Assembly (NCBI GenBank): GCA_013285445.1
Contig: CP053448.1
Coordinates: 620,001 to 684,000, forward strand
Length of the DNA stretch: 64,000 nucleotides
Direction: 5' to 3'
Source of the DNA: Pseudomonadota bacterium
GTDB lineage: Bacteria > Pseudomonadota > Gammaproteobacteria > Xanthomonadales > Wenzhouxiangellaceae
Shown: positions 9,926-21,473 of the stretch, one piece after another
Position numbering within the stretch: position 1 is the first letter of the stretch
Layout: each line of letters starts with the position of its first letter
Position numbers and translations under genes: made by a program
Notes under the pieces: model-generated
The model's database searches: none
Told to the model about the DNA's origin: nothing
Seen by the model: the letters and a program-made list of their open reading frames with translations, nothing else

Positions 9926-10654
9926 ATGAGGGTGAATGTTTTGATGCTGGGCGCCGTTGCTGCGATTGCGCTGGCCAGCGGGGTGGTGGTCGCCGAGGAC
10001 GCGGCGATCGAGGACCGGGTCCGCACGCTGGTGCCGCAGGTCAGTAATCTGGTCATTTCGGAAACACCGGTCCCCGGCGTGATGGAAGTCCGGATCAACA
10101 ACGATATCGTCTACATGAGCGAAGACGGCCGCTATCTGATGCAGGGCCAGCTTATTGATCTTGAGACGCAAACCGACCTGACCGATGCAGCGAAGTCCTA
10201 CCTGCGCCGCGAGCAACTGGCCGCGCTCGATCGTTCCAAGCTGGTCTCGTTCGGCCCGGAAGAGGCCGACTACGAGCTGCTGGTGTTTACCGATACCGAT
10301 TGCGGCTATTGTCGGCGCCTGCATGACCAGATCGACGAATACGCCGCCCAGGGCATCCAGATCAATTACGCGGCCTTCCCGCGCGCCGGCGTCGGCTCGG
10401 ATACCTTCAACACGATGGTGTCGGTGTGGTGTTCGGAAGATCGGCAGGAGGCCATGGATATTGCCAAGGCCGGCGGTCAGCCGCCCGAGGAGCAGTGCGA
10501 CAGCCCGGTGGCCGAGCAGTACAATCTCGGCCGGTCGGTCGGAGTCACCGGGACGCCGTCCATGCTGACCTTCGACGGCGAGATGATTCCCGGCTACGTG
10601 CCGCCGCAGCAGCTGCGCGAGCGGCTCGACAGGATGCACGCCGCCCGCAACTGA
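9926..10654 (+). CDS. dsbC: Thiol:disulfide interchange protein DsbC
   Basis: This is a periplasmic disulfide isomerase of 242 residues (E. coli 236). It has a signal peptide (1-23), an N-terminal dimerisation domain with the GRYLMQGQLIDL motif near 68-79, and a thioredoxin-like domain with the active site C126-G-Y-C129 (FTDTDCGYC). A second structural cysteine pair follows (VWCSEDRQ and EEQCDSP), as does the cis-proline segment GVTGTPSM. I chose the ATG at 9926 because it follows AAGGAG and gives a signal peptide; the open frame begins 105 bases earlier. It presumably depends on a DsbD not seen here. Confidence 0.93.
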   Translation: MRVNVLMLGAVAAIALASGVVVAEDAAIEDRVRTLVPQVSNLVISETPVPGVMEVRINNDIVYMSEDGRYLMQGQLIDLETQTDLTDAAKSYLRREQLAALDRSKLVSFGPEEADYELLVFTDTDCGYCRRLHDQIDEYAAQGIQINYAAFPRAGVGSDTFNTMVSVWCSEDRQEAMDIAKAGGQPPEEQCDSPVAEQYNLGRSVGVTGTPSMLTFDGEMIPGYVPPQQLRERLDRMHAARN

Positions 10655-10716
10655 GCTTTGCGCGCCATTTGGCGCGTGCGCCGCGGCCCGGTGCCGCGCC
10701 GACAGGCGCGGTCGCC

Positions 10717-10722
10717 TATAAT
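10717..10722 (+). promoter_or_regulatory. Candidate -10 box for purL
   Basis: A perfect TATAAT lies 35 bases before the purL ATG in the 103-base gap after dsbC. No convincing -35 hexamer is visible 16-18 bases upstream. A GC-rich stem-loop (about 10660-10680, arms GCGCC/GGCGC) just after dsbC could end the upstream transcript, though it lacks a T tract. Confidence 0.45.
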
Positions 10723-10757
10723 GCCGACCGGGTGCTGCAGGGAGTTCCGCTGAGGTC

Positions 10758-13700
10758 ATGATCGTCTTGCTGGGCAGGGCTGCGTTGCCGCCGTTTCGTC
10801 TGGCCCAGATTGCCGCGGCCGTTTCTGCCATCGAGCAGGTGCCGCTCGAGCTGGATGCGCGCGAGCTGATGCTGGTCGATGCGGACGATGTGCCGGACGG
10901 CGAAACGCTGTCGAGGCTGACGGCGCTGCTTTCGGCTGCGCCATGGGATCCGGCAAGGCTCAGCACCAATCAGCTGGCCGTGTTGCCGCGTCGCGGCACG
11001 GTGACCCCATGGTCGAGCAAAGCTGGCGACATCCTGACCCGCTGCGGCCTGAGCGCTTTTTCGCGCATCGAGCACGGCGTCTGTTTCGATATCGACGGAA
11101 AAACGGCCTGCGGGCTGTCGCCAGCCGCGCGTGGACTGCTGCACGACCGCATGACCCACGAAGTGGTCGAAAGCCTTGACGGCATCGACGACTGGTTTGC
11201 GCCGCGCACGGCCGAGCCATTGCGCACCATCGCGCTGGGGGAGTGCCCGCAGGCGGTGCTTGAACACGCCAACCGATCGCTCGGTCTGGCGCTCAACCGC
11301 GGTGAAATCGACTATCTGACCGAAGCCTATCGCGCCCTCGGTCGCGACCCCACCGACGCCGAGCTGATGATGTTCGCGCAGGCCAATTCAGAGCACTGCC
11401 GGCACAAGATCTTCAATGCTTCCTGGACCCTTGACGGCGAGCCACTCGAGGGATCGCTGTTCGATCTGATTCGTGCCACGCATCAGACCACGCCGCAAGG
11501 TACGCTGACCGCTTACGACGACAACGCCGCGGTCATCGAAGGCTTTGATGCCATGGCGCTGCTTAGTCGATTCGATGACCCGGTCTATCGCGAACACACC
11601 GACCGTGTTCACGTCCAGATCAAGGTTGAAACCCACAACCATCCGACCGCCATCTCGCCTGATCCCGGCGCGGCGACCGGCGCCGGCGGGGAGATTCGCG
11701 ACGAATCGGCCACCGGCCGGGGCGCGCGACCGGTGGCCGCGCTGACCGGGTTCTCGGTGTCCGATTTGTGTCTGCCGGATGCTCCGCGCCCCTGGGAGGA
11801 TGCGCCGCCGCCGCCCGAGCGCCTGGCACCGGCGTTGACCATCATGCGCGATGGCCCGATTGGCGCGGCACGCTTCAACAACGAATTCGGACGTCCGGCG
11901 TTACTCGGGTATTTCCGCACCTTCACGGCCCGGGTCGACGGGCGCTGGTGGGGCTACCACAAGCCGATCATGCTGGCCGGCGGCAGCGGCACGATCATGG
12001 ACGATCAGATTCGCAAGCAGGCGCTCGCTGCCGGTGATCGCATCATTGTTCTCGGTGGCCCGGCCATGCTGATTGGTCTGGGTGGCGGAGCGGCGTCTTC
12101 CATGGGCGCAGGGCAGTCCGATGCCGAACTTGATTTCGCCTCGGTTCAGCGCGGCAATCCCGAAATGCAGCGCCGCTGCCAGGAGGTTATCGACCGTTGC
12201 TGGATGCAGGGTAACGACAACCCCATTCGCTCGATCCATGATGTCGGTGCCGGTGGTTTGTCCAACGCGATCCCGGAGCTGCTGCACGACGGCGGCGTCG
12301 GCGGCCATCTGCAGCTGCGAGAGATCCCGGCCAATGACCCGGGTCTGTCGCCCATGGCACTGTGGTGCAATGAGGCACAGGAGCGTTACGTGCTGGCCAT
12401 TGCGCCGGAACGGCTCGGGCAATTCGCGGCCATCTGCCGCCGGGAGCGGTGCCCGTGGGCCGACCTCGGGCCCGCCACCGGGGATGGCCGCCTGCGGCTG
12501 GATGATCGTCAGGGCGATCGTGCGCCGGTCGACCTGCCGCTCGCGGTATTGCTGGGGCAACCGCCACGGCTGCATCGCCAGGCCGCGACCCGGCCCGTTG
12601 CGGCGGCTGACGACGGGCTGTCGTCGATGGACCTGGATGAGGCCATCGACCGCGTCCTGGCGCTGCCGGCAGTCGGCAGCAAACAGTTTCTGATCACCAT
12701 TGGCGATCGGACCGTGGGCGGGCTGAGCGTTCGCGACCAGATGGTCGGTCCGCACCAGGTGCCGGTAGCCGACTGCGCCATCAGTCTGCTTGACTATCAG
12801 GGCGATGCCGGCTCGGCCATGGCCATTGGCGAGCGGACCCCGATTGCGGTCCACGATGCTGCGGCCGCCAGTCGTATGGCCATTGGTGAAGTCCTGACCA
12901 ACCTCGCCGGTGTGGTTGTCCCGAACATCGAGCGCGTCAAGTTGTCGGCCAACTGGATGGCCGCAGCCGGGGCGCCGGGCCAGGACGCGGCCCTGCGCCG
13001 CGCAGTCGAGGCGGCCTCGGCATTGTGCCGTGAACTCGGGCTGGCAATACCGGTCGGCAAGGATTCACTGTCGATGCAGACCAGCTGGTCGAGGCCTTCG
13101 GGCGATCGGCAAATGACGGCTCCGGTTTCGCTGATCGTGTCGGCCTTTGCGCCGGTTGCCGATGTTCGCCGTCACTGCACGCCCCGGCTGCGCACGGATG
13201 CCGGTGAGACCGCGCTGGTCCTGCTCGACCTGGGTCGGCAACGCCTGGGTGGATCGGCGCTCGCCCGGGTCTTCAGTCGCGAGCTTGGCCCGCCACCCGA
13301 TGTCGATGATGCCGCGGCACTGCGGCGCGCGTTCGAGCTTGTCCAGGGGCTGATTGCCGACGGGCGGGTGCTGGCCTGCCACGATCGCTCCGATGGGGGC
13401 CTGTATGCCTGCCTGCTGGAAATGGCCCTGGCCGGACACGTCGGTGTCAGCGTCGATCTGGGCGCCGGGGAGCCGCAGCCACTGTCGCTGCTGTTCAATG
13501 AGGAAATCGGCCTGGTGCTGCAGGTTCCGGTGTCCGAATCTGACTCGGTCGGCGCGATCTTCGAGGCGGCGGGCCTGGGTGATCGCCTGAGCCGAATCGG
13601 CCGCCTGGTCGAGGCGCCGGTGCTGGAGGTGCAGGCAGCCGGACGCATCATCAGTTGCCGCGATCTGGCCGAGCTGGCCGGACGCTGGGGCGAGACCAGC

Positions 13701-14600
13701 TACCGCATGCAGCGCCTGCGGGACCATCCCGATTGCGCCGAAGAGGAGTACGCTGCACTGCGCGACTGGCGCCGGCCGGGCCTGCGTCCGCGGCTGACGT
13801 TTGCGCCGCCGCCGGCAGCGCCCGCCGTGACCACCGGCCGGCCTCCCCGGGTGGCCGTACTGCGCGAACAGGGCGTCAACGGCCAGCGCGAGATGGCGGT
13901 CGCTTTCATGCGGGCCGGGTTCGAAGCCGTCGATGTGCACATGAGCGATCTGGAGCGCGGGACAGCACAGCTCCAGGCATTCCAGGGGCTGGTGGCCTGT
14001 GGCGGATTCTCCTTTGGCGACGTGCTCGGCGCCGGCCAGGGCTGGGCCCGGTCAATTCTGTTCAATCCGGCGCTGCGTGATCAGTTCCAAAGCTTCTTCG
14101 AGGCGTCCGATCGCTTCGCGCTGGGCGTGTGCAACGGCTGTCAGATGTTGTCGGCCTTGCGCGAGCTGATTCCCGGTACGGACGACTGGCCCTGGTTCGA
14201 TGTCAACCGCTCGCGCCAGTTCGAGGCCCGCCTCAGCCTGGTCGCGATCGAGCCCGGTCCATCCCTGTTTTTCCGGGGCATGGCCGGTGCGCGCCTGCCG
14301 GTGGTGACCTCTCACGGCGAGGGCCGGGCGCGTTTCGAGCACGCCGATCCGCGCCAGGCACCGGTTGCAGTGCGCTACGTCGACGCCGATGGCCGGCCGG
14401 CCGAGCGCTATCCGGACAACCCCAACGGTTCGCCGCTGGGCGTGACCGGGTTGACCAGCACGACTGGTCGGGCGACGATCATGATGCCGCATCCGGAGCG
14501 CCTGCTGCGGACGCTGAATTTCTCATGGGCGCCGCCGGAGTGGGGCGAGATATCGCCGTGGATGCAGATGTTCCACAATGCGCGCGAGTGGCTGGCATGA
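10758..14600 (+). CDS. purL: Phosphoribosylformylglycinamidine synthase (FGAM synthase)
   Basis: This is the fourth step of purine synthesis: FGAR + Gln + ATP to FGAM. The 1280-residue protein is the large single-chain PurL type (E. coli 1295). It has an N-terminal PurS-like domain, a linker with [14 protein letters not shown] near 210, and two AIRS-like ATP-binding halves ([44 protein letters not shown]). A C-terminal class I glutamine amidotransferase begins near residue 1035, with the nucleophile cysteine in GVCNGCQM and the His/Glu pair in PHPER. The ATG at 10758 gives the expected N-terminus. The stop overlaps the next ATG by four bases. Confidence 0.97.
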   Translation: MIVLLGRAALPPFRLAQIAAAVSAIEQVPLELDARELMLVDADDVPDGETLSRLTALLSAAPWDPARLSTNQLAVLPRRGTVTPWSSKAGDILTRCGLSAFSRIEHGVCFDIDGKTACGLSPAARGLLHDRMTHEVVESLDGIDDWFAPRTAEPLRTIALGECPQAVLEHANRSLGLALNRGEIDYLTEAYRALGRDPTDAELMMFAQANSEHCRHKIFNASWTLDGEPLEGSLFDLIRATHQTTPQGTLTAYDDNAAVIEGFDAMALLSRFDDPVYREHTDRVHVQIKVETHNHPTAISPDPGAATGAGGEIRDESATGRGARPVAALTGFSVSDLCLPDAPRPWEDAPPPPERLAPALTIMRDGPIGAARFNNEFGRPALLGYFRTFTARVDGRWWGYHKPIMLAGGSGTIMDDQIRKQALAAGDRIIVLGGPAMLIGLGGGAASSMGAGQSDAELDFASVQRGNPEMQRRCQEVIDRCWMQGNDNPIRSIHDVGAGGLSNAIPELLHDGGVGGHLQLREIPANDPGLSPMALWCNEAQERYVLAIAPERLGQFAAICRRERCPWADLGPATGDGRLRLDDRQGDRAPVDLPLAVLLGQPPRLHRQAATRPVAAADDGLSSMDLDEAIDRVLALPAVGSKQFLITIGDRTVGGLSVRDQMVGPHQVPVADCAISLLDYQGDAGSAMAIGERTPIAVHDAAAASRMAIGEVLTNLAGVVVPNIERVKLSANWMAAAGAPGQDAALRRAVEAASALCRELGLAIPVGKDSLSMQTSWSRPSGDRQMTAPVSLIVSAFAPVADVRRHCTPRLRTDAGETALVLLDLGRQRLGGSALARVFSRELGPPPDVDDAAALRRAFELVQGLIADGRVLACHDRSDGGLYACLLEMALAGHVGVSVDLGAGEPQPLSLLFNEEIGLVLQVPVSESDSVGAIFEAAGLGDRLSRIGRLVEAPVLEVQAAGRIISCRDLAELAGRWGETSYRMQRLRDHPDCAEEEYAALRDWRRPGLRPRLTFAPPPAAPAVTTGRPPRVAVLREQGVNGQREMAVAFMRAGFEAVDVHMSDLERGTAQLQAFQGLVACGGFSFGDVLGAGQGWARSILFNPALRDQFQSFFEASDRFALGVCNGCQMLSALRELIPGTDDWPWFDVNRSRQFEARLSLVAIEPGPSLFFRGMAGARLPVVTSHGEGRARFEHADPRQAPVAVRYVDADGRPAERYPDNPNGSPLGVTGLTSTTGRATIMMPHPERLLRTLNFSWAPPEWGEISPWMQMFHNAREWLA

Positions 14601-15256
14601 CACAAGACAGCAACGACAGCAACAAGCACGAGTCGCACTCGACCGAATCTGCCGGGACCGACACCGGTGGCGGCAACCCGATCAAGGAGATGTTCCTGCT
14701 GGCGGCCCTCTATCTGCCGCTGGGCTTTTTTTTGTGGTTTTTCATGGCCAGTGCGCTGATGTTCCCGGTCGGGCGCCTGGCCGAGCTGGCGCTGGTTGGC
14801 TTCTATCCCGATCTGTTCGAGCAGATTGTTCAGCTTGGCTTCCAGTTCGAGATCCAGACCCGCATCATCATGACGCAGCAGGTCGAGGGACAGACCGCCG
14901 CCCTCAATCTGGTCATCAATCCGATGATCTATGCCTGGGGCATGGCGCTTGTTTTCGGTCTGGTCATGGCCACACCGCTTTCCGGCAGGCAACGCCTGTT
15001 TCAGATTGTCGTCGGCATTGCCGTGCTGGTGCCGGTTGCCGCCTGGGGCGTATTCTGGGAGGCATGGCGCGACCTGGCTTTCCTGATGGGGGCCGAGGCG
15101 GCCGCTGCGGTGCGCTCCAGCGGGTTGTCGCCGTCGGTCATTGCGCTGTGTTACCAGCTCGGCTTTCTGGTGCTGCCGGGCGTCGTGCCAATTGCCGCCT
15201 GGATTCTCATGAATCGCGCTTTCATCGAACAGCAGGTCATTCGTCAGCGGCCGTGA
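14597..15256 (+). CDS. Exosortase-H-associated-type membrane protein
   Basis: This 219-residue integral membrane protein starts at the ATG overlapping the purL stop. A polar Ser/Thr/Asp-rich start (1-26) precedes four hydrophobic segments: about 32-60 ([17 protein letters not shown]), 112-132 ([20 protein letters not shown]), 138-160 and 182-205 ([20 protein letters not shown]). The NP-IY-G-ATP motif, the PL-FxLW-xP start and the QxGFLxLP end match what I recall of proteins annotated as exosortase H-associated membrane proteins; this is recognition by memory, not a search. No exosortase or IPTL-type sorting target lies nearby, so its role here is unclear. Confidence 0.55.
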   Translation: MTQDSNDSNKHESHSTESAGTDTGGGNPIKEMFLLAALYLPLGFFLWFFMASALMFPVGRLAELALVGFYPDLFEQIVQLGFQFEIQTRIIMTQQVEGQTAALNLVINPMIYAWGMALVFGLVMATPLSGRQRLFQIVVGIAVLVPVAAWGVFWEAWRDLAFLMGAEAAAAVRSSGLSPSVIALCYQLGFLVLPGVVPIAAWILMNRAFIEQQVIRQRP

Positions 15257-15292
15257 AACGATGTCTTCCCGGCGCTGTCTGTAGGAAGCGAA

Positions 15293-15310
15293 CCCGCCGC
15301 CGAGGGCGGG
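15293..15310. terminator. Stem-loop between the membrane protein and gspE
   Basis: A six-bp GC stem (CCCGCC / GGCGGG) with a six-base loop follows CTGTAGGAAGCGAA. There is only a weak T tract (GTTTA) a few bases on. It may terminate the purL transcript or be a degenerate REP-like hairpin, since a GTAG tetranucleotide lies just before it. Confidence 0.4.
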
Positions 15311-15346
15311 TCGGAGTTTATCCTGTCGCAATAATCGAGCCCGACT

Positions 15347-17101
<1,755 letters not shown>

Positions 17102-17161
17102 TGGCCAGGTTTCCAGCCGGCCGATGCAGCTGCGGTGAGACCCGGTCCCGGGGAGCGCTGA

Positions 17162-18373
17162 ATGCCATTGTTTGAGTACAAGGCGGTGGCGCCGTCAGGG
17201 GAAACGCTGACCGGGGAGATGGACGCGCCGAGCAAGGACCTGGTCATCGCGCATCTGCAGGAGTCCGGGAATATCCCGGTTTCGGCGCGCGAGGTGGGGT
17301 CGGGTTTTCGCCTGTCGACGCTGATGCACGGTCGGCGGGGGCTCAAGCAGCGCGAGATCGGCGATCTGACCCAGCAGCTGGCGACGCTACTGGGCGCCGG
17401 CCTGCCGCTCGACCGTTCCCTGGGCATTCTCTCCGAGCTGGCCGAGAACGATCGAATTGAGGCGACCGTCGACAAGATTCGCAACCGGGTGCGCGAAGGG
17501 GGCGCATTGTCCGAAGCGCTCGAGGAGCGCCACGGCGTGTTCTCACGCTTCTACATCAACATGGTACGGGCCGGTGAAATCGGTGGATCGCTGGACCGCA
17601 CGCTCTCGCGCATGGCCGAGTACCTGGAGCGATCCAAGGAGCTCAGGGACAGCGTGGTCTCGGCGCTGATCTACCCGGCGCTGCTGGTGGTGCTCGCGAT
17701 TGCCTCGCTGATTCTGCTGATGGTCTACGTGATTCCGCAGTTTGCGCCGATGTTCGAGGAGTTTGGCGGTGACCTGCCCCTGCTGACCCGCATCGTGATG
17801 GGTATCGGCGCAGCGCTGCAGCAGTACTGGTGGGCAATGATCGGGACGGTGGTCGTGCTGGTGCTGTGGTTCCGCGGCCAGATGCGACGACCGGCCTCCC
17901 GGCGACGGTGGGACCGGCGCTTTCTGCACCTCAAGGGCGTGGGCGAGGTCATCTCGAAGATGGAAACGGCGCGCCTGGCGCGTACCGCCGGGACGCTGCT
18001 GGTCAACGGCGTGCCGCTGCTGTCGGCACTTTCCATCGCCAAGAATGTCATGACTAATACGGTGCTCGGTGACGATGTCGCCGAGGCCGCCAAACAGGTC
18101 AAGACCGGAACGCCGATGGCACGCGCGCTGGCGGCGAACGGCAACTTTCCGCGTCTGGCGCTGCAGATGGTCAACGTCGGCGAGGAAACCGGCAAACTCG
18201 ACGAGATGCTGCTCAAGGTTGCCGATACCTACGATCGCGAGGTGCGGGTCACCATCGATCGGCTGATGGCCCTGCTGGTGCCGGCGCTGACCCTGGGGCT
18301 GGCGTTGGTCATCGGGGTTATCGTGATGTCGGTACTGATGGCCATTCTCAGCATCAACGAGCTGGTCGTATGA
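17162..18373 (+). CDS. gspF: Type II secretion inner-membrane protein GspF
   Basis: This is the inner-membrane platform protein of the secretion system, 403 residues (family about 400). It has two T2SSF domains (about 68-190 and 270-392) and three membrane segments near 168-190, 220-240 and 372-398. The start MPLFEYKAVAPSGETLTGEM is typical. The 60-base gap after gspE contains no gene. It connects the ATPase to the pseudopilus base. Confidence 0.95.
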   Translation: MPLFEYKAVAPSGETLTGEMDAPSKDLVIAHLQESGNIPVSAREVGSGFRLSTLMHGRRGLKQREIGDLTQQLATLLGAGLPLDRSLGILSELAENDRIEATVDKIRNRVREGGALSEALEERHGVFSRFYINMVRAGEIGGSLDRTLSRMAEYLERSKELRDSVVSALIYPALLVVLAIASLILLMVYVIPQFAPMFEEFGGDLPLLTRIVMGIGAALQQYWWAMIGTVVVLVLWFRGQMRRPASRRRWDRRFLHLKGVGEVISKMETARLARTAGTLLVNGVPLLSALSIAKNVMTNTVLGDDVAEAAKQVKTGTPMARALAANGNFPRLALQMVNVGEETGKLDEMLLKVADTYDREVRVTIDRLMALLVPALTLGLALVIGVIVMSVLMAILSINELVV

Positions 18374-18427
18374 CCGGTGGATTTTCATGAACTGCTTCGA
18401 TCAAGCGAAGCCGGAGGTAAGGATTCA

Positions 18428-18838
18428 ATGAACAGGTTCAGACCCAGCGGAGGATTTTCCCTGATCGAATTGCTGGTGGTACTGGTCATTCTCGGCCTGA
18501 TTGCCGGGCTGGTCGTGCCCAACGTGCTCAAGCGTGGCGAGGACGCCAAGGCCAAGGCGGCCGCGGCCTCCGTACAGCGGCTCAATCAGGCGGTCTCGGA
18601 GTTCTATCTGGACAATGGCCGTCCGCCGCGCGAACTGAGCGAGCTGGTCAATGCGCCCTCGAACGCACGCAACTGGAACGGTCCCTACGTCAACCAGTCC
18701 AATCTCACCGACCCCTGGGACAACACCTACCAGTACCGCTATCCCGGGGAACACCGGGATTTCGATATCTGGTCCTACGGTGCCGACGGATCGCCGGGCG
18801 GCGAGGGGCCCAATGCGGATATCAACAGCTGGGACTGA
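18428..18838 (+). CDS. gspG: Major pseudopilin GspG
   Basis: The prepilin leader MNRFRPSGG is followed by the mature start FSLIELLVVLVILGLIAG, with Glu5 and a hydrophobic N-terminal helix. The globular part ends with the conserved calcium-site region (YGADGSPGGEGPNADINSWD) of major pseudopilins. I chose the ATG at 18428 (136 residues), preceded by GGAGGT at 18413-18418; the frame opens 51 bases earlier. It polymerises into the periplasmic pseudopilus after PilD/GspO processing; no prepilin peptidase gene is in the window. Confidence 0.95.
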   Translation: MNRFRPSGGFSLIELLVVLVILGLIAGLVVPNVLKRGEDAKAKAAAASVQRLNQAVSEFYLDNGRPPRELSELVNAPSNARNWNGPYVNQSNLTDPWDNTYQYRYPGEHRDFDIWSYGADGSPGGEGPNADINSWD

Positions 18839-19313
18839 CGCCTCTTGCAGACCGGAGCCGGACACCGGCGGCATCTTGCAGGCCGGCTTCTCGCTGATCG
18901 AGCTGATGGTCGTGATGGTGCTGGTTGCGCTGCTGTTTGCCGCAGTCGGCCTGTCGGTTTCGCGCTCGATCAGCGGCGCCGAGGTTCGCAATGCCGCGCG
19001 CGAGCTGACTGCCGGACTGCGGCACACTCGTGGACAGGCGATCATCCGGCGTCAGCAGCAGGTCTTTCAGGTCGATACCGACCGTCGCACCTGGCAGGCG
19101 GCCGGTCGCGAGCCCAGGCCGCTGCCCGATGGTCTGGAAATGACCATCAATACCGCCCGCTCGGAAATGACCGACGAGCGCGTCGGCGGCATCCGCTTCT
19201 TTCCTGACGGCGCCTCGACCGGCGGCAGCATCGTGTTGCGCGCCGGCGAGCGTGAATGGGAAATCACTGTCGGCTGGTTGACCGGCGAGGTCAGTATCGA
19301 CCAGGAGTATTAG
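18813..19313 (+). CDS. gspH: Minor pseudopilin GspH
   Basis: The type IV pilin-like leader ends ILQAG and the mature protein begins FSLIELMVVMVLVALLFAAV. With the ATG at 18813, inside the end of gspG, the product has 166 residues and a 25-residue leader; a TTG at 18876 would give a very short leader instead. The C-terminal part (GGIRFFPDGASTGGSI) matches GspH/FimT domains. It is a minor component near the pseudopilus tip. Confidence 0.88.
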   Translation: MRISTAGTDASCRPEPDTGGILQAGFSLIELMVVMVLVALLFAAVGLSVSRSISGAEVRNAARELTAGLRHTRGQAIIRRQQQVFQVDTDRRTWQAAGREPRPLPDGLEMTINTARSEMTDERVGGIRFFPDGASTGGSIVLRAGEREWEITVGWLTGEVSIDQEY

Positions 19314-19783
19314 TGGTTCGTACCCCAACGACTATCGGCACGTCTCCGCTTCCGCGCGCTGTGGCGGGATTTACCCTGATCGAGGTCATGCTGGCGTTTG
19401 TGGTGTTTGCGTTGCTGTTCGGCGTGGTGCTGCAGATTCTGTCGACATCGGTCAGCAATACGCGATTGTCGGGAGACTATACGCGTGCAGCGCTGTGGGC
19501 GCAGTCAATGCTTGACGGGCTCGGCATCGAGGAGATGATTGAGCCGGGCGTCTCCCAGGGGCAGTTCGACGCGCGCTTTTCCTGGCTGCTGGAGATCGAG
19601 GAGACGGGCGTGTTCGATGAGCGCGGTCTTGATCCTGAAGCGCTGCCGATTTCGCTCTACTACGTTCGCTTGACTGTCGAATGGGGCGAGGGCCGGCCGC
19701 GCCAGGCGGTTTTCGAAACCCTGCGCTCGGTTGACACCTACTGGGAGGAACGCCAGCAGCAGATGGGGGGTGGGCCGAGATGA
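19313..19783 (+). CDS. gspI: Minor pseudopilin GspI
   Basis: This 156-residue protein starts at the GTG that shares its first base with the gspH stop, 6 bases after an AGGAG. The leader ends AVAG and the mature part begins FTLIEVMLAFVVFALLFGVV. GspI forms the tip complex with GspJ and GspK. The open frame extends 57 bases further upstream into gspH without a better start. Confidence 0.88.
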   Translation: MVRTPTTIGTSPLPRAVAGFTLIEVMLAFVVFALLFGVVLQILSTSVSNTRLSGDYTRAALWAQSMLDGLGIEEMIEPGVSQGQFDARFSWLLEIEETGVFDERGLDPEALPISLYYVRLTVEWGEGRPRQAVFETLRSVDTYWEERQQQMGGGPR

Positions 19784-20565
19784 TGCCAGGCTTCGACAGG
19801 ACGGCCGGCCGACCGCGCTGGCAGGTCTGTCGGGCTGCCGGCCCGGTGACCGGGGTGCCCGGCTGGCGCGGCCGCCAGGCCGGATTCACGCTGGTTGAAG
19901 TGCTGCTGGCCATTGCGCTGGTCGCGCTGATCATGGCGATGGCCTACGGCGGGTTTCGAGCCAGCGTGCGCGCCACCAGCTCCGGCGAGGCGCTGATCGA
20001 GGAGACCAATCGCCTGCGCATCGTGCACCAGTTCCTGCGTCGCCAGCTGATGCAGAGCCGCTCGCTGATCATCGAGACGCTGGACGAAGAGGCGATCATC
20101 CGCTTCGAGGGCGAGCGCGACCGCATCCGCTTCGTCGCGCCGATGCCGGGCTATCTCAGCTATGGCGGGCCGTATGTACAGCAAATCAGTCTGGAGCGCG
20201 GCGATGACGGTCTCGAGCTGGTCTACTACTACGCCATGCTCAACGGCTATGAACCCGGTGATCTCGAGAGCAGCGACGGTATTGTGCTGCTCGACGGGCT
20301 GGCCGACGGTGAATTCATCTTTCTGGATGCCGAGGAAGACGGCATGTCCACCTTCTGGACCGATTACTGGGAGGCGCCCGAACGCCTGCCGCTGGGCGTC
20401 GGTGTGTTGCTGGACATGGATCGTGCCAACGGGCTGAGCTGGCCGGATCTGATCGTGCCGGTGATGATTGACAGCGATCGCGCGCAGCAGCCGCGAGGTC
20501 TTCGCCGAGCCAGCGACTTGCTGATGCCGCCGGGGCGAGACGGATCGGACCGCAGGCGTCGCTGA
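19780..20565 (+). CDS. gspJ: Minor pseudopilin GspJ
   Basis: This 261-residue protein (ATGATG start overlapping the gspI stop) has an unusually long leader of about 35 residues ending GRQAG, then FTLVEVLLAIALVALIMAMA. The globular domain contains LRIVHQFLRRQLMQSRSLII and SYGGPYVQQISLERGDDGLE, as in GspJ. Its stop shares a base with the gspK start. A shorter start is not excluded. Confidence 0.9.
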   Translation: MMPGFDRTAGRPRWQVCRAAGPVTGVPGWRGRQAGFTLVEVLLAIALVALIMAMAYGGFRASVRATSSGEALIEETNRLRIVHQFLRRQLMQSRSLIIETLDEEAIIRFEGERDRIRFVAPMPGYLSYGGPYVQQISLERGDDGLELVYYYAMLNGYEPGDLESSDGIVLLDGLADGEFIFLDAEEDGMSTFWTDYWEAPERLPLGVGVLLDMDRANGLSWPDLIVPVMIDSDRAQQPRGLRRASDLLMPPGRDGSDRRRR

Positions 20566-21473
20566 TGACCGTGGCCGGGGCGTTCACAAAGCGAGAGCAG
20601 CGCGGCGTTGCCCTGATCGTGGTGCTGTGGATTGTCGTGCTGCTGACGATCACGGTGGGCGTTTTCGCCGTGCTGGCGCGAACCGAGAGCCTGCAGGCAC
20701 GCTTTCTGTTCGACACCACGACGGCCCGCTACGCCGCCGAGGCGGGCATTCATCGCGCCGCCTACGAGATGCGCAACCCGGATATCGAAACCCGCTGGGT
20801 GCCCGATGGTCGGCCCTACCAAATGGAATTCGGTGATGCCATGGTCGAGATGCGGATCACCGACGAGACCGGAAAACTGGACCTGAATCGCGCCAGCGTG
20901 GAACTTCTGACCGATTTCTTCATCTCACGCGGTGTCGAGGAGACCGAGGCCATGCATCTGGCCGATGCCGTCCAGGACTGGCAGGACAATGACGACCTGC
21001 CGCGCCTGTACGGTGCCGAAGTCGATGAGTACAGCGCGGCCGGTTATCCTTACGGTCCGGCCAATATGCCGTTCGGTTCGGTTGACGAGCTCCAGCAGCT
21101 TATCGGCATGAGCTGGGAGTTGTTTCAGCGCATCGAGCCTTATCTCACCGTGCATGCCAATCGCGGTCAGATCAACCCGGCCTTTGCTCCGCCGGAGTTG
21201 CTGGCGGCGCTGCCGGACGTTGATTTGGAAGGGGCGCGCCAGTTCGTCGAGGAACGTCGACAGATGCTGCCGACCGACATGCGGGAACTGATGTTGCCCA
21301 ATGGAATGCTGGTGAGCTTGCGCGGCGGCGGCCGGACCTTTAGCATTCGCTCGCGCGCAGTGCTGTCGACCGGCACCTGGAGTGAAGTCCAGGCGACCGT
21401 CGAGCTGGGCAGTGATCTGCGTGGCCGCCCTTTCCGCGTCCTGAAGTGGCGTGATCATGTTGAGGACCAATGA
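20565..21473 (+). CDS. gspK: Minor pseudopilin GspK
   Basis: This 302-residue protein, the largest pseudopilin, caps the pseudopilus tip. The N-terminal helix is RGVALIVVLWIVVLLTITVG, without Glu5, as usual for GspK. The SAM-like helical region carries KLDLNRASVELLTDFFISRG near residue 100 and ALPDVDLEGARQFVEER. It overlaps gspJ by one base and gspL by four. Confidence 0.92.
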   Translation: MTVAGAFTKREQRGVALIVVLWIVVLLTITVGVFAVLARTESLQARFLFDTTTARYAAEAGIHRAAYEMRNPDIETRWVPDGRPYQMEFGDAMVEMRITDETGKLDLNRASVELLTDFFISRGVEETEAMHLADAVQDWQDNDDLPRLYGAEVDEYSAAGYPYGPANMPFGSVDELQQLIGMSWELFQRIEPYLTVHANRGQINPAFAPPELLAALPDVDLEGARQFVEERRQMLPTDMRELMLPNGMLVSLRGGGRTFSIRSRAVLSTGTWSEVQATVELGSDLRGRPFRVLKWRDHVEDQ

